DNA of 21,596 nucleotides. Source: JBOZRQ01 sp050789255 (lineage in GTDB: Bacteria > Bacillota > Sulfobacillia > Symbiobacteriales > Symbiobacteriaceae). Numbering within the stretch: the stretch's first letter is position 1; the number at the start of each line of letters is the position of its first letter. Location: assembly GCA_050789255.1 (NCBI GenBank), contig JBOZRQ010000038.1, positions 1 through 21,596 on the forward strand, in the 5' to 3' direction. Positions 6,871-13,634 of this stretch are shown here, one piece after another. Both the position numbers and the translations under genes were made by a program. The notes under the pieces are model-generated. The model was not told the DNA's origin, did not search any database, and saw nothing but the letters and a program-made list of their open reading frames with translations.

Positions 6871-8228
6871 CCGATCATCACCCTGTCTTCCGGGTACCGC
6901 AGCGGGTCCCGGGAATGCTTACGCTGCGCCAGAGCCACGGCCATGGTCAGGGGACCGACCCGCCCGATGAACATCGTCAGTGTAATTAACAGCTTGCCAG
7001 CCGTGGAGAGCGAACCGGTGATTCCGGTGCCCAGGCCGACGGTGCCGAAGGCGGTGGTGACCTCAAACAGCAGCCGGATGAAGTTGAATCCGGGCTTGCC
7101 CTGGGCCAGGCTGTTGGCTTCAGTCAGGAGCAGGAGGCTGGTCATGGTGACCACCAGACCCATGGAGATGGCGGCGATGGTGACCGCCTTGCCAATCAGG
7201 TCGCTGGGCAGACGGCGTCCCATGATCTGAACATCTTCCTTGCCCGTCACCATCGCCCGGATCGTCAGTGCGATCATGGTGAAGGTGGTGGTCTTGATGC
7301 CGCCGCCGGTGCCGCCCGGCGACGCACCGATGAACATGAGGATGATCGTGATGAATAGGCTGATGTCGAGCATGGCGCCGGTAGGGATCGACTCGAACCC
7401 GGCCGTGCGGGGGGTGACCGCCGCAAAGACCGCATTGGTGATCTTGTGGAAGACGGGCATATGCCCGAAGGTGTCGGGGTTGCTCCACTCCGTAAGGAGG
7501 TAGAGCGCCGCGCCAGCCACGACCAGCAAGGCCGAGACCTTCAGCACTAGGCGGGTATGTAGCGTGAGCCGCTCCCAGCGCCGCTGCCGCCAAATATCCT
7601 CCAGCACGAAGAAGCCGATGCCGCCGAGGGTGATCATCATGGCGATCACCAGGAGGATGAAGGGATCGTACTGGAAGGGCTTGAGCGAGGCGGTGGTGAC
7701 GTCGAAACCGGCGTTGTTGAAGCCGGAGACGGCGTGGAAGACACCCCAGTAGGCGGACTGCGCCAGGGGCAATCCCCGGCTCAAAAAGCGAGCGAACAGG
7801 AGCAGGGCGCCGAGGGCCTCAATGGCGATGGTGGCGAAGATGACGTTTCGAGTCAGCCGTACGACACCGGCGATGGAGAAGGAGCCGAGCGCCTCCTGCA
7901 TCATTAACCGCTCGGATAGGCTGATGCGCCGGCCCATGAGCAGGAGCATGAGCGCAGAGAGCGTCATGATGCCCAGGCCGCCGACCTGAATCAAGCCCAG
8001 CACGGTCCACTCGCCGGCGAGGCTGAACTGAGTCGCCGTATCGACGACGATCAGACCGGTTACGCAGACGGCGGATGTGGCCGTGAACAACGCATCGACA
8101 AAGGAGATTTTCAGCCCGGGCTCGTTGGCATAGGGTAACCACAGGAGAAACGCCCCGATGAGAATCACCGCGGCAAAACCCAATACGAGCACCTGAGCGG
8201 GTGTGAATCGGAAGGAACGCTTTTGCAC
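6867..8228 (-). CDS. KtrB/TrkH-family potassium channel subunit
   Basis: The membrane subunit that conducts K+, often Na+-coupled in KtrB. The 453 residues contain four membrane-pore-membrane repeats. The four filter regions are visible as TSAVCVTGLI (51-60), AVSGFNNAGFD, TPRTAGFES and FGTVGLGTGITG. The short length and lack of the TrkH N-terminal extra helices favour KtrB. GTG at 8228 was chosen because AGGGGG lies 9 nt upstream, just after the preceding gene's stop; it gives MQKRSFRFTPAQ and avoids a low-complexity 36-residue extension that overlaps that gene. It is in an operon with both flanking RCK genes. Confidence 0.95.
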   Translation of the reverse strand: MQKRSFRFTPAQVLVLGFAAVILIGAFLLWLPYANEPGLKISFVDALFTATSAVCVTGLIVVDTATQFSLAGEWTVLGLIQVGGLGIMTLSALMLLLMGRRISLSERLMMQEALGSFSIAGVVRLTRNVIFATIAIEALGALLLFARFLSRGLPLAQSAYWGVFHAVSGFNNAGFDVTTASLKPFQYDPFILLVIAMMITLGGIGFFVLEDIWRQRRWERLTLHTRLVLKVSALLVVAGAALYLLTEWSNPDTFGHMPVFHKITNAVFAAVTPRTAGFESIPTGAMLDISLFITIILMFIGASPGGTGGGIKTTTFTMIALTIRAMVTGKEDVQIMGRRLPSDLIGKAVTIAAISMGLVVTMTSLLLLTEANSLAQGKPGFNFIRLLFEVTTAFGTVGLGTGITGSLSTAGKLLITLTMFIGRVGPLTMAVALAQRKHSRDPLRYPEDRVMIG

Positions 8229-8241
8229 CGCACCAATCCCC

Positions 8242-8892
8242 CTACTGTCCCTGCAAACGGTTGACGCCGTCTGCATCGCCGATGACGACAATGACGTCGC
8301 CCTGCTCAATGCGCTCGGCAGGTCCGGGGGAGACAATCACACGCTTGCCGCGCTTGATGGTGACCACGTTCAGACCGAACCTGGTCGGCAGGTTGAGCTG
8401 CTGCAGGGTGTGGCCCCAGAACTGCTGCGGGGCGTCGAGGTCGGCCATGCCGTACTTCTCGGACAGGCGGACGAAGTCGATGATGCCGCCGGCTGCAATG
8501 TTGTGGGCGACGCGGTTGCCCATGTCGCGCTGCGGGTAGACCACACGGTCGACTCCCAGCCGTTCGAGGACCCGCCCGTGGGCGTCATCTTGGGCCTTGG
8601 CGATCAGCATTTTGGTGCCCAGGTCGCGGCAGTTGAGGCAGGTGATGACGCTGGCCTCCACATCGTCACCGATGGCGACAACGACGACGTCGTACTCCCC
8701 GATGCGAAGAGAGCTAAGGGCCGCCGCATCTGTAGTATCAGCCCGGACGATGTGCGGCAGTACCGTTGACAACGAATCGACCCTGTCGGCGTCGTGGTCG
8801 ACCGCCAGTACGTATTGCCCCGTGTCCGAAAGCGTTTTGGCAACGCTGGCGCCAAAGCGCCCGAGACCGATTACTGCAAACCGCTTATGCAA
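8242..8892 (-). CDS. RCK-domain potassium transport regulator (KtrA/TrkA type), first copy
   Basis: A second KtrA-type gating subunit and the first gene of the ktr operon. RCK_N starts immediately (FAVIGLGRFGASVAKTL) with VDHDADR at the end of strand 2, and RCK_C is at about 130-216. TTG at 8892 is preferred: GGAGGG lies 9 nt upstream and the protein then begins MHKRFAVIGLGRFG, as KtrA proteins do. The upstream ATG at 9048 would add 52 residues running through the rplT terminator and this gene's own promoter. Product 216 aa. Its stop is 13 nt before the channel start. Confidence 0.93.
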   Translation of the reverse strand: MHKRFAVIGLGRFGASVAKTLSDTGQYVLAVDHDADRVDSLSTVLPHIVRADTTDAAALSSLRIGEYDVVVVAIGDDVEASVITCLNCRDLGTKMLIAKAQDDAHGRVLERLGVDRVVYPQRDMGNRVAHNIAAGGIIDFVRLSEKYGMADLDAPQQFWGHTLQQLNLPTRFGLNVVTIKRGKRVIVSPGPAERIEQGDVIVVIGDADGVNRLQGQ

Positions 8893-8928
8893 CTGTAAAA
8901 TCCCTCCAATCGCGTTGCCGCGATCTCC

Positions 8929-8934
8929 ATTATA
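8929..8934 (-). promoter_or_regulatory. -10 box of the ktr operon
   Basis: A perfect TATAAT on the minus strand, 36 nt upstream of the TTG start and just past the rplT terminator. No good -35 is seen at 17 nt (CTTTTC), so strength or an activator dependence is unclear. Confidence 0.55.
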
Positions 8935-8950
8935 CACCTTCGGGCGCAGA

Positions 8951-8980
8951 AGAAAAGCCCAACCCCGTGGGGGGCTGGGC
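8951..8980 (-). terminator. intrinsic terminator of infC-rpmI-rplT
   Basis: GCCCAGCCCC-CCAC-GGGGTTGGGC forms a 10-bp stem (with G-U pairs) followed by TTTTCTT, 15 nt past the rplT stop. Confidence 0.9.
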
Positions 8981-8995
8981 CGGGAGTCGTGCGTC

Positions 8996-9349
8996 CTACA
9001 GGCTGCCCTTGGCCTTCTCGACCAGAGCGGCGAAGCCCGCGGCGTCATGGACGGCGATGTCGGCCAGAACCTTGCGGTTCAGCTGAACGCCGGCCTTGGA
9101 CAGGCCGTTGATCAGGCGGCTGTAGCTCATGCCGTTGATGCGGGCAGCAGCGTTGATACGGGCGATCCAGAGGGTGCGGAAGTTGCGCTTCTTCTGCCGG
9201 CGGTCGCGCCGGGCGTAGAAGAGGGCCTTCATTACGGTCTCGTTGGCGGGACGGAACAGGCGGTGCTTGCCGCCCCAGTAACCCTTGGCGAGCTTCAGGA
9301 TCTTCTTATGACGAGCACGGGTGGTCTTCCCGCTCTTGATACGTGCCAT
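8996..9349 (-). CDS. rplT: 50S ribosomal protein L20
   Basis: L20 binds 23S rRNA early in 50S assembly and in many bacteria represses its own operon. The 117 residues match the family over the whole length: basic N-terminal tail ARIKSGKTTRARHKKILKLA, then YWGGKHRLFRPANETVMKAL and the globular RINAAARINGMSYSRLINGL. The start follows AGGAGGAG. It is the last gene of infC-rpmI-rplT, 59 nt after rpmI. Confidence 0.99.
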   Translation of the reverse strand: MARIKSGKTTRARHKKILKLAKGYWGGKHRLFRPANETVMKALFYARRDRRQKKRNFRTLWIARINAAARINGMSYSRLINGLSKAGVQLNRKVLADIAVHDAAGFAALVEKAKGSL

Positions 9350-9408
9350 GATGGTCTCCTCCTATAGACGATCCGGAGTCCTGCCCCGGTCGGATGATCT
9401 GGCCTGAA

Positions 9409-9603
9409 CTAGTGGGGCAGAATCTCGCGGATGTTCTTCTGGAAGGACTTGGACAGCACGGTGTGCTGCTGGACGGCACGGATGCGGCCGGCGCTCTTGT
9501 GGGTGTTCTTGTGGTGCTTGAACGAGGGGAAATGCACGACCAGGCCGCTGCCGGTAAGCTTAAAGCGCTTGGCTGCGCCGCGGTGAGACTTCATCTTAGG
9601 CAT
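9409..9603 (-). CDS. rpmI: 50S ribosomal protein L35
   Basis: A small basic 50S protein of 64 residues with the hallmark start MPKMKSHRGAAKRFKLTGSG and the basic HHKNTHKSAGRIR. It has a strong ribosome site (AGAGGAGGACC) and lies 18 nt after infC. The order infC-rpmI-rplT is highly conserved across bacteria. Confidence 0.99.
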   Translation of the reverse strand: MPKMKSHRGAAKRFKLTGSGLVVHFPSFKHHKNTHKSAGRIRAVQQHTVLSKSFQKNIREILPH

Positions 9604-9621
9604 GGGGGGTCCTCCTCTTGC

Positions 9622-10167
9622 TTATTCGCTAACCTGAGCCGGCTTCGGGCCCTCAGCGGCGGCCTTCGGAGCCAGAATCATGATCATGTTCTTGCCCTCG
9701 AGCTTGGCGGGGCGCTCGACGACGCAGAGATCCTTTACGGCCTCCAGCAAGCGGTCGAGAACGGCCTTGCCGAGCTCGGCGTGAACGACCTCACGGCCGC
9801 GGAACATGATGGTAGCCTTGATCTTGTCGCCGTCCTTGAGGAAGGATTCGGTCTGGCGGCGGCGGACATCGAAGTCGTGGTCCTCGATGTTCGGGCGCAT
9901 TTTGACTTCCTTGATGGTGACGACCTTCTGCTTCTTGCGGGTCTCCCGATCCTTCTTGGCCTGCTCGTACTTGTACTTGCCGTAATCCATGATGCGGCAA
10001 ACTGGCGGCCGGGCGGTGGGAGCGACCTCGACGAGGTCGTAGCCGCGTTCCTGGGCAACGCGCTGAGCGTCACGGGCGGTCATGATGCCGAGGGCTTCGC
10101 CGGTCTCGGAAATCAGACGAACTTCGCGTGCGCGAATCATGTCGTTTACCCGGAGCTGTTCTTTGAT
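9622..10167 (-). CDS. infC: translation initiation factor IF-3, likely AUC start
   Basis: IF-3 binds the 30S subunit, prevents premature 50S joining and rejects non-canonical start codons. IRAREVRLISETGEALGIMT and ARPPVCRIMDYGKYKYEQ mark the N domain; the C domain runs about 85-170 (VVTIKEVKMRPNIEDHDFD). The best start is ATC at 10167: AGGAGGTG lies 9 nt upstream and the protein then reads IKEQLRVNDMIRAREVRLI, aligning with the N terminus of Bacillus IF-3 as I recall it. The first ATG (10140) lacks a ribosome site and removes nine conserved-region residues. Rare AUU/AUC starts at infC are a known autoregulatory device. Product 181 aa with a slightly extended C terminus. Confidence 0.97.
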   Translation of the reverse strand: MKEQLRVNDMIRAREVRLISETGEALGIMTARDAQRVAQERGYDLVEVAPTARPPVCRIMDYGKYKYEQAKKDRETRKKQKVVTIKEVKMRPNIEDHDFDVRRRQTESFLKDGDKIKATIMFRGREVVHAELGKAVLDRLLEAVKDLCVVERPAKLEGKNMIMILAPKAAAEGPKPAQVSE

Positions 10168-10378
10168 ACCTGGACACCTCCTGTGTTGTAGCGAGAGACA
10201 TTTGTCAGCAAAACAAAAACGGGCGGCACATGGCCACCCGTTTATAAGCTGATGAAGCGACGCCGCAGCTAGGTGCGTGCGCCTGGACTTCTTCAACCCT
10301 CGACACGTACTGGCAACCGGCCGTACGGTGAGAAGCGGTGGCTTCTGCTTTGGGAGAGTTGGAACCGATGTAGTTGAC
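10168..10378 (-). ncRNA. infC-rpmI-rplT leader with attenuator (candidate L20 leader)
   Basis: A 210-nt untranslated leader between the promoter and infC that ends with an intrinsic terminator 44 nt before the start codon. Leaders of this operon in Firmicutes are commonly L20-responsive attenuators, and this layout fits. I did not match the L20-binding fold base by base, so the ligand is inferred from position. Confidence 0.6.
10211..10243 (-). terminator. attenuator terminator in the infC leader
   Basis: AAACGGGTGGC-CATGT-GCCGCCCGTTT has an 11-bp stem with one G-U pair, followed by TTGTTTTGC. It lies between promoter and coding region, so it must act as a regulated attenuator. Confidence 0.9.
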
Positions 10379-10384
10379 TTGCTT

Positions 10385-10413
10385 ACTTTACCACGGTGTG
10401 GACGGTCTGTCAA
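10385..10413 (-). promoter_or_regulatory. infC operon promoter
   Basis: A perfect -35 TTGACA (10408-10413), a 17-nt spacer, -10 TAAAGT (10385-10390). It begins 3 nt after the stop codon of the upstream membrane protein gene. Confidence 0.85.
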
Positions 10414-10415
10414 GC

Positions 10416-11039
10416 TTACTGAAACAGCATCGCCGTCGTGGCTGGGGAGACGAGCACTTCAATCATAGCAGCCACGGCGACGAGAAGTACAGCGACAATC
10501 GCCAGCCGCCGCGCCTCGGCCCAGGCCTCAAAGGAGCTGCGGACGAAGCTGCGCACCTGGGGGGTGCGAATCGCCCAGAAGATGGGCACGGTGAAGACGA
10601 GTCCAAGGGCGGCGCCCTCGACCACCCGGTGGGGGGCCTGGGCAGCGGTCAGCACCAACCACGGCGGCTTGCCGACCTGCGCCGCCAGCAGGGTGCTTGA
10701 TGCGGCCGCCGCCTGGGCCTTGCTAAGGAGCAAGCCTGCCGCATATGCGGCGAACGCCAGGGCGCCGAGCCCCCGCAGAGGAATCTCCCAGGCCTTGGTG
10801 CGGCGCCCGGGGTTAAAGGCCGACACCCACGCCAAGGCGACGCCGACGGCCAGGGGAAACAGGTTGGCAATTAGCACCGAGAGGATCAGGGTCATGGTAC
10901 CCGTGGCCGAAGGGCCATCCGGCGTGATCAGATCGACGAAGCGGGACAGGGTGGGTGTAGCGCCAAGCCATCCGTATGCGACGGCGACAGGCAACAACGC
11001 ATATACCACGACCCACAACGCCACCAGCCGCCGGTACAT
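10416..11039 (-). CDS. SpoIIM-like (DUF95-type) membrane protein
   Basis: A 207-residue integral membrane protein with about five hydrophobic segments: near the N terminus (LVALWVVVYALLPVAVAYGW), around LILSVLIANLFPLAVGVALA, LGALAFAAYAAGLLL, GAALGLVFTVPIFWAI, and a final RRLAIVAVLLVAVAAMIEVL. The placement of APHRVVEGAAL before a hydrophobic helix, and the ending AAMIEVLVSP, resemble the PHGxxExPA and IEaFxTP signatures of SpoIIM proteins, which take part in engulfment in sporulating Firmicutes. The match is remote and I would not transfer the function. ATG 11039 is chosen because AGGGGGG ends 6 nt upstream; ATG 11045 touches it. No gene partner; a 9-bp inverted repeat sits just upstream. Confidence 0.7.
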   Translation of the reverse strand: MYRRLVALWVVVYALLPVAVAYGWLGATPTLSRFVDLITPDGPSATGTMTLILSVLIANLFPLAVGVALAWVSAFNPGRRTKAWEIPLRGLGALAFAAYAAGLLLSKAQAAAASSTLLAAQVGKPPWLVLTAAQAPHRVVEGAALGLVFTVPIFWAIRTPQVRSFVRSSFEAWAEARRLAIVAVLLVAVAAMIEVLVSPATTAMLFQ

Positions 11040-11050
11040 CTCCATCCCCC

Positions 11051-11076
11051 CTATACGTTTAACTTTCAACGTATAG
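11051..11076 (-). promoter_or_regulatory. inverted repeat upstream of the SpoIIM-like gene
   Basis: A perfect 9-bp inverted repeat, CTATACGTT / AACGTATAG, with an 8-nt spacer. One arm touches the ribosome site. It could be an operator, or a hairpin that hides the ribosome site. No clear promoter is visible in the 90 nt upstream; TATACG within the repeat might be a -10. Confidence 0.45.
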
Positions 11077-11125
11077 GCATTTTCTTCCTGCTTTCTACTT
11101 AGGGGGAGAGTTGAGTCCTCGTTAT

Positions 11126-11270
11126 TTTACCGCAGATTACGCAGATTATTATGATTACACAGATTACAGGGCCGTCCTCCCAGGTCATATAAATATGAAA
11201 TTATATAGGACCTGGTGGGTAAGGCTTGGTAATCTGCGTAATCCGATAAATCTGCGTAATCTGCGGTAAA
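11126..11270 (-). repeat. 145-bp palindromic repeat with 9-bp-periodic arms
   Basis: The termini are a perfect 22-bp inverted repeat (TTTACCGCAGATTACGCAGA at 11126-11145 plus two bases, mirrored at 11249-11270). Each arm is built of about four near-copies of a 9-mer, cgcagatta / taatctgcg. The centre is a second hairpin (CCAGGTC 11180-11186 with GACCTGG 11209-11215) around an A+T-rich core. There is no coding capacity. It lies between the convergent-free ends of proC and the upstream region of the SpoIIM-like gene and may end the proC transcript. It has the same architecture as the repeat at 21253-21403. Confidence 0.85.
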
Positions 11271-11281
11271 TTTCCAAATGC

Positions 11282-12127
11282 TTAACCCGTTGCCGTACGA
11301 GGAGAAGAGGCCGCGACGCCCATTTCCCGGGAGCGCTGGGTGGCACGGGTGATGGCGCGGCCCACGGCCTGGGGGAAGCCGCAATCGTTGAGCACGCCGA
11401 TCCCCGCCATGGTCGTGCCGCCCGGCGAGGTGACCTTCAGGCGGAGCGTGGTGGGGTCCTCGCCGGTCTCGGCCAGCATTTTGGCGGCGCCCTTCAGGGT
11501 CTGGACGGCCAGGTTGCGGGCGATCTCGACGGGCAGGCCCACGGACTTGCCCGCCTCGATCATCGCCTCGATCATGAAGTAGATGTAGGCCGGGCCGCTG
11601 CCCGAGAGGCCGGTGACCGCGTCCAGCAGTCCCTCCTCCACCTCGACCACCTGGCCGACGGCGCCCAGGATCGCCCGGCAGACCAGGGCCGCCTCTGGCC
11701 CGGCGCCGGAGCCGAGGGCGATGGCTGTGGCTGACTCGCCCACCTGGCAGGAGGTGTTGGGCATCGCCCGCACCACCTGCACCCCGCCGGTGACCAGCGA
11801 CTCGATATAGGCGGTGCTTACGCCCGCCATGACGGAGAGCATCACCTGCCCGGGCCGGGTGACGTGGCCGATCTCCTCGAGCAGGTCGGGGGCGTCCTTG
11901 GGCTTGCAGGCCACCACCAGGACATCCGCCTGCTGCACGACCTCGGCCTTGGAGAGACTGGTGCGCACACCATACGTGCGATGGAGGGCGTTCAGGCGCT
12001 CCCGGTTCGCCCGGTTGGTGACCACCAGCTGCGCAGGGTTGACGATCCCACCTTCCGTCATGCCGCGGACCATCGCCTCCGTGAGGTTCCCCGCACCCAA
12101 GAAACCAATCGTCTTGCCACCTAGCAC
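11282..12127 (-). CDS. proC: pyrroline-5-carboxylate reductase
   Basis: It reduces pyrroline-5-carboxylate to proline with NAD(P)H, the last step of proline synthesis, in the cytoplasm. The 281 residues contain the Rossmann motif GFLGAGNLTEAM (8-19), VVACKP (71-76), RAMPNT (120-125), the dimerisation/active-site GLSGSGPAYIYF (173-184) and VTSPGGTT (232-239). The GTG at 12127 is chosen because AGGAGG lies 8 nt upstream and it starts VLGGKTIGFLGAG like relatives. An ATG further upstream exists at 12328, but the extension would be translated T-box terminator and repeat DNA. A Pro T-box controls it. Confidence 0.97.
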   Translation of the reverse strand: MLGGKTIGFLGAGNLTEAMVRGMTEGGIVNPAQLVVTNRANRERLNALHRTYGVRTSLSKAEVVQQADVLVVACKPKDAPDLLEEIGHVTRPGQVMLSVMAGVSTAYIESLVTGGVQVVRAMPNTSCQVGESATAIALGSGAGPEAALVCRAILGAVGQVVEVEEGLLDAVTGLSGSGPAYIYFMIEAMIEAGKSVGLPVEIARNLAVQTLKGAAKMLAETGEDPTTLRLKVTSPGGTTMAGIGVLNDCGFPQAVGRAITRATQRSREMGVAASSPRTATG

Positions 12128-12152
12128 CGCTAGCGCCTCCTTTCTTATTTGA

Positions 12153-12253
12153 AGTCGGGGGGAGGAAGAACGCATCCTCCCCCCCGACACCCCCCCACGC
12201 CTTGGGCGAACCCGTCGGCGATCGTGACGCACATGTCGCCACGACCGCCTCTG
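12153..12253 (+). repeat. two-hairpin G-tract repeat, copy B (proC leader)
   Basis: It aligns along its length with 16875-16961 (opposite strand). Shared blocks, in order: AGTCGGGGGGAGGA, CGCATCCTCCCCCC, CGACACCCCCC, CCACGCC, CCGTCGGCGATCGT and CGACCGCCTCTG. The first half folds into a GTCGGGGGGAGGA/TCCTCCCCCC-GAC hairpin; the second, GTCGGCGA..TCGC-CA-CGAC, makes another. Copy B carries about 14 nt more in the second hairpin. It sits between the T-box terminator and proC, oriented against the gene. Confidence 0.85.
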
Positions 12254-12283
12254 TCCCGAACACAGGGACACCTGGGCCAACAC

Positions 12284-12588
12284 AAAAGCCCCTCGCGCTT
12301 CCCAATAAGGGAAGGGCGAAGGGCACATTGCCGCTCCGTGGTACCACCTTCATTGGCCCCCTCGGCGATACGCCGAAGAAACCCACTCATGACCGGGTCC
12401 AACAACCCGGGGCTTGGGATAACGGCGGGCCAGGCCGGCCGGTTCGTCACCGGCAGCTCAGGGGTGGGTTCGGGCTACCAACAGTTCCGTTCCGGGCTTT
12501 CAGCGCCGACCTGCTCTACCACAGGCGGGCCCGGACTCTCTGGCGGGTTGATGCTGCCTTACTGTTCCCCATCGTCGCAATAGATATT
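12284..12588 (-). ncRNA. T-box leader of proC (Pro)
   Basis: The T-box core AATGAAGGTGGTACCACGG is at 12336-12354. The terminator GCCCTTCGCCCTTCCC/GGGAAGCGCGAGGGGC (12288-12324) is followed by TTTTGTG. In Stem I, GGTAGCCCGAACCC supplies a CCC or CCG specifier (around 12471-12474); both are proline codons, fitting proC. Uncharged tRNA-Pro should allow read-through. An unusually long 150-nt stretch, mostly the repeat at 12153-12253, separates terminator and start codon. Confidence 0.92.
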
Positions 12589-12594
12589 GAACGG

Positions 12595-12624
12595 ATTGTA
12601 CAACGGGACAAACTCCGCAGTCAA
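12595..12624 (-). promoter_or_regulatory. proC promoter
   Basis: -35 TTGACT (12619-12624), an 18-nt spacer, -10 TACAAT (12595-12600). It lies 17 nt past the thrB stop with no terminator between, so thr-operon transcripts would enter the proC T-box leader. Confidence 0.8.
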
Positions 12625-12641
12625 TACCCGATTTCAGCGTT

Positions 12642-13610
12642 TTACCCCCAGTACGGAGCTCGGTCCGCCGGCTGCTGGGGCAGGCCGCCGCTCAGCACCT
12701 TGGCCCCCTCCCGCGCCAGGCCGCAGACCAGGGAGCGGGCATCGCTGCCGGCCCACTGGAAGGCGCCCTCCATCGCCAGCACCACCGGCTCGGGGTCCCG
12801 GTCGACGAAGGCGATCACGCTGGGCCCCGCCCCGGAGAGCGCCACGCCCCGGGCGCCGGCGTCCAGCGCCGCCTGGAAGACCGCCCGCAGCCCCGGCACC
12901 AGCGAGGCCCGGTAGGGCTGGTGGAGCCGGTCCTGGGTAGCGACGCTGAGCAGGTCGACCCGCCCCTGCGCCAGTGCGGCGACCAGCAGGGCCGTCCGGT
13001 TCAGGTTATAGACCGCATCCTTCAGGCTGACCTCGGTGGGCAGCACGCCGCGGGACTTCTCGGTCTTCTTGCCGGTGATCGGCACCTCGGGCATCACCAC
13101 CACCGCCTGCAGGCCCGCCGGCGGGTCGAAGCGCACGTGCAGCGGCCCCCGCACCTCATCCATGCAGCAGACCGTGAAGCCGCCCACCATCGCCGGGGTG
13201 ACGTTGTCCGGGTGGCCCTCAATCTCGACTGCCATGCGCAGGAGCTCATCTCGGTCGAGTTGGGGGCGCCCGGTCATCTTCTCGACCAGGGCGTTGGCAG
13301 CGACGAGGCCGCCCACGATCGCCGCAGCGCTGGAGCCCATGCCGCGGGCGACCGGGATGCCCACATCCTCCTTGATATAGAGGCCGTATGGGTGGTAACC
13401 GGTGCGCTCGAAGACCTTGAGCGCCGCCTGGTAGACCATGTTGTTCTCGGGCCGCTCCAGGGCCTCGCCGTGCCCGGGGATATCGATCACGACATCGAGG
13501 ATGCCCGTCTCCTGCATCTCGATGATGTTGCGCACGTCGAGGCCCACGCCCAGCGTGTCGAAGCCGGGGCCCAGGTTTGCGCTAGTAGCCGGAACGCTGA
13601 CCTTGACCAT
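12642..13610 (-). CDS. thrB: homoserine kinase
   Basis: A GHMP-family kinase that phosphorylates homoserine to O-phosphohomoserine, the substrate of ThrC. The N-terminal VKVSVPATSANLGPGFDTLG and the glycine-rich ATP loop PVARGMGSSAAAIVG (86-100) are diagnostic, and GARGVALSGAGPSVIAF is the third GHMP motif. Length 322 is within the normal range (300-325). ATG 13610 is 24 nt after the thrC stop; AAAGGGGG lies upstream at a slightly long spacing. It is the last gene of thrS-thrC-thrB. Confidence 0.97.
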   Translation of the reverse strand: MVKVSVPATSANLGPGFDTLGVGLDVRNIIEMQETGILDVVIDIPGHGEALERPENNMVYQAALKVFERTGYHPYGLYIKEDVGIPVARGMGSSAAAIVGGLVAANALVEKMTGRPQLDRDELLRMAVEIEGHPDNVTPAMVGGFTVCCMDEVRGPLHVRFDPPAGLQAVVVMPEVPITGKKTEKSRGVLPTEVSLKDAVYNLNRTALLVAALAQGRVDLLSVATQDRLHQPYRASLVPGLRAVFQAALDAGARGVALSGAGPSVIAFVDRDPEPVVLAMEGAFQWAGSDARSLVCGLAREGAKVLSGGLPQQPADRAPYWG

Positions 13611-13634
13611 CGCTCGTAGGGCCCCCTTTGCTGC

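Noticed and set aside
8229..8336. 36-residue N-terminal extension of the KtrB gene
   Set aside because: It overlaps the coding region of the upstream RCK gene and is low-complexity. GTG 8228 has AGGGGG nearby.
8893..9048. 52-residue N-terminal extension of the first RCK gene
   Set aside because: It runs through the rplT terminator and the ktr -10 box. The TTG at 8892 has a good ribosome site and begins at the Rossmann fold.
12128..12328. N-terminal extension of proC to an upstream ATG
   Set aside because: The extension would translate the T-box terminator and the G-tract repeat. GTG 12127 has a good AGGAGG and gives the expected protein start.
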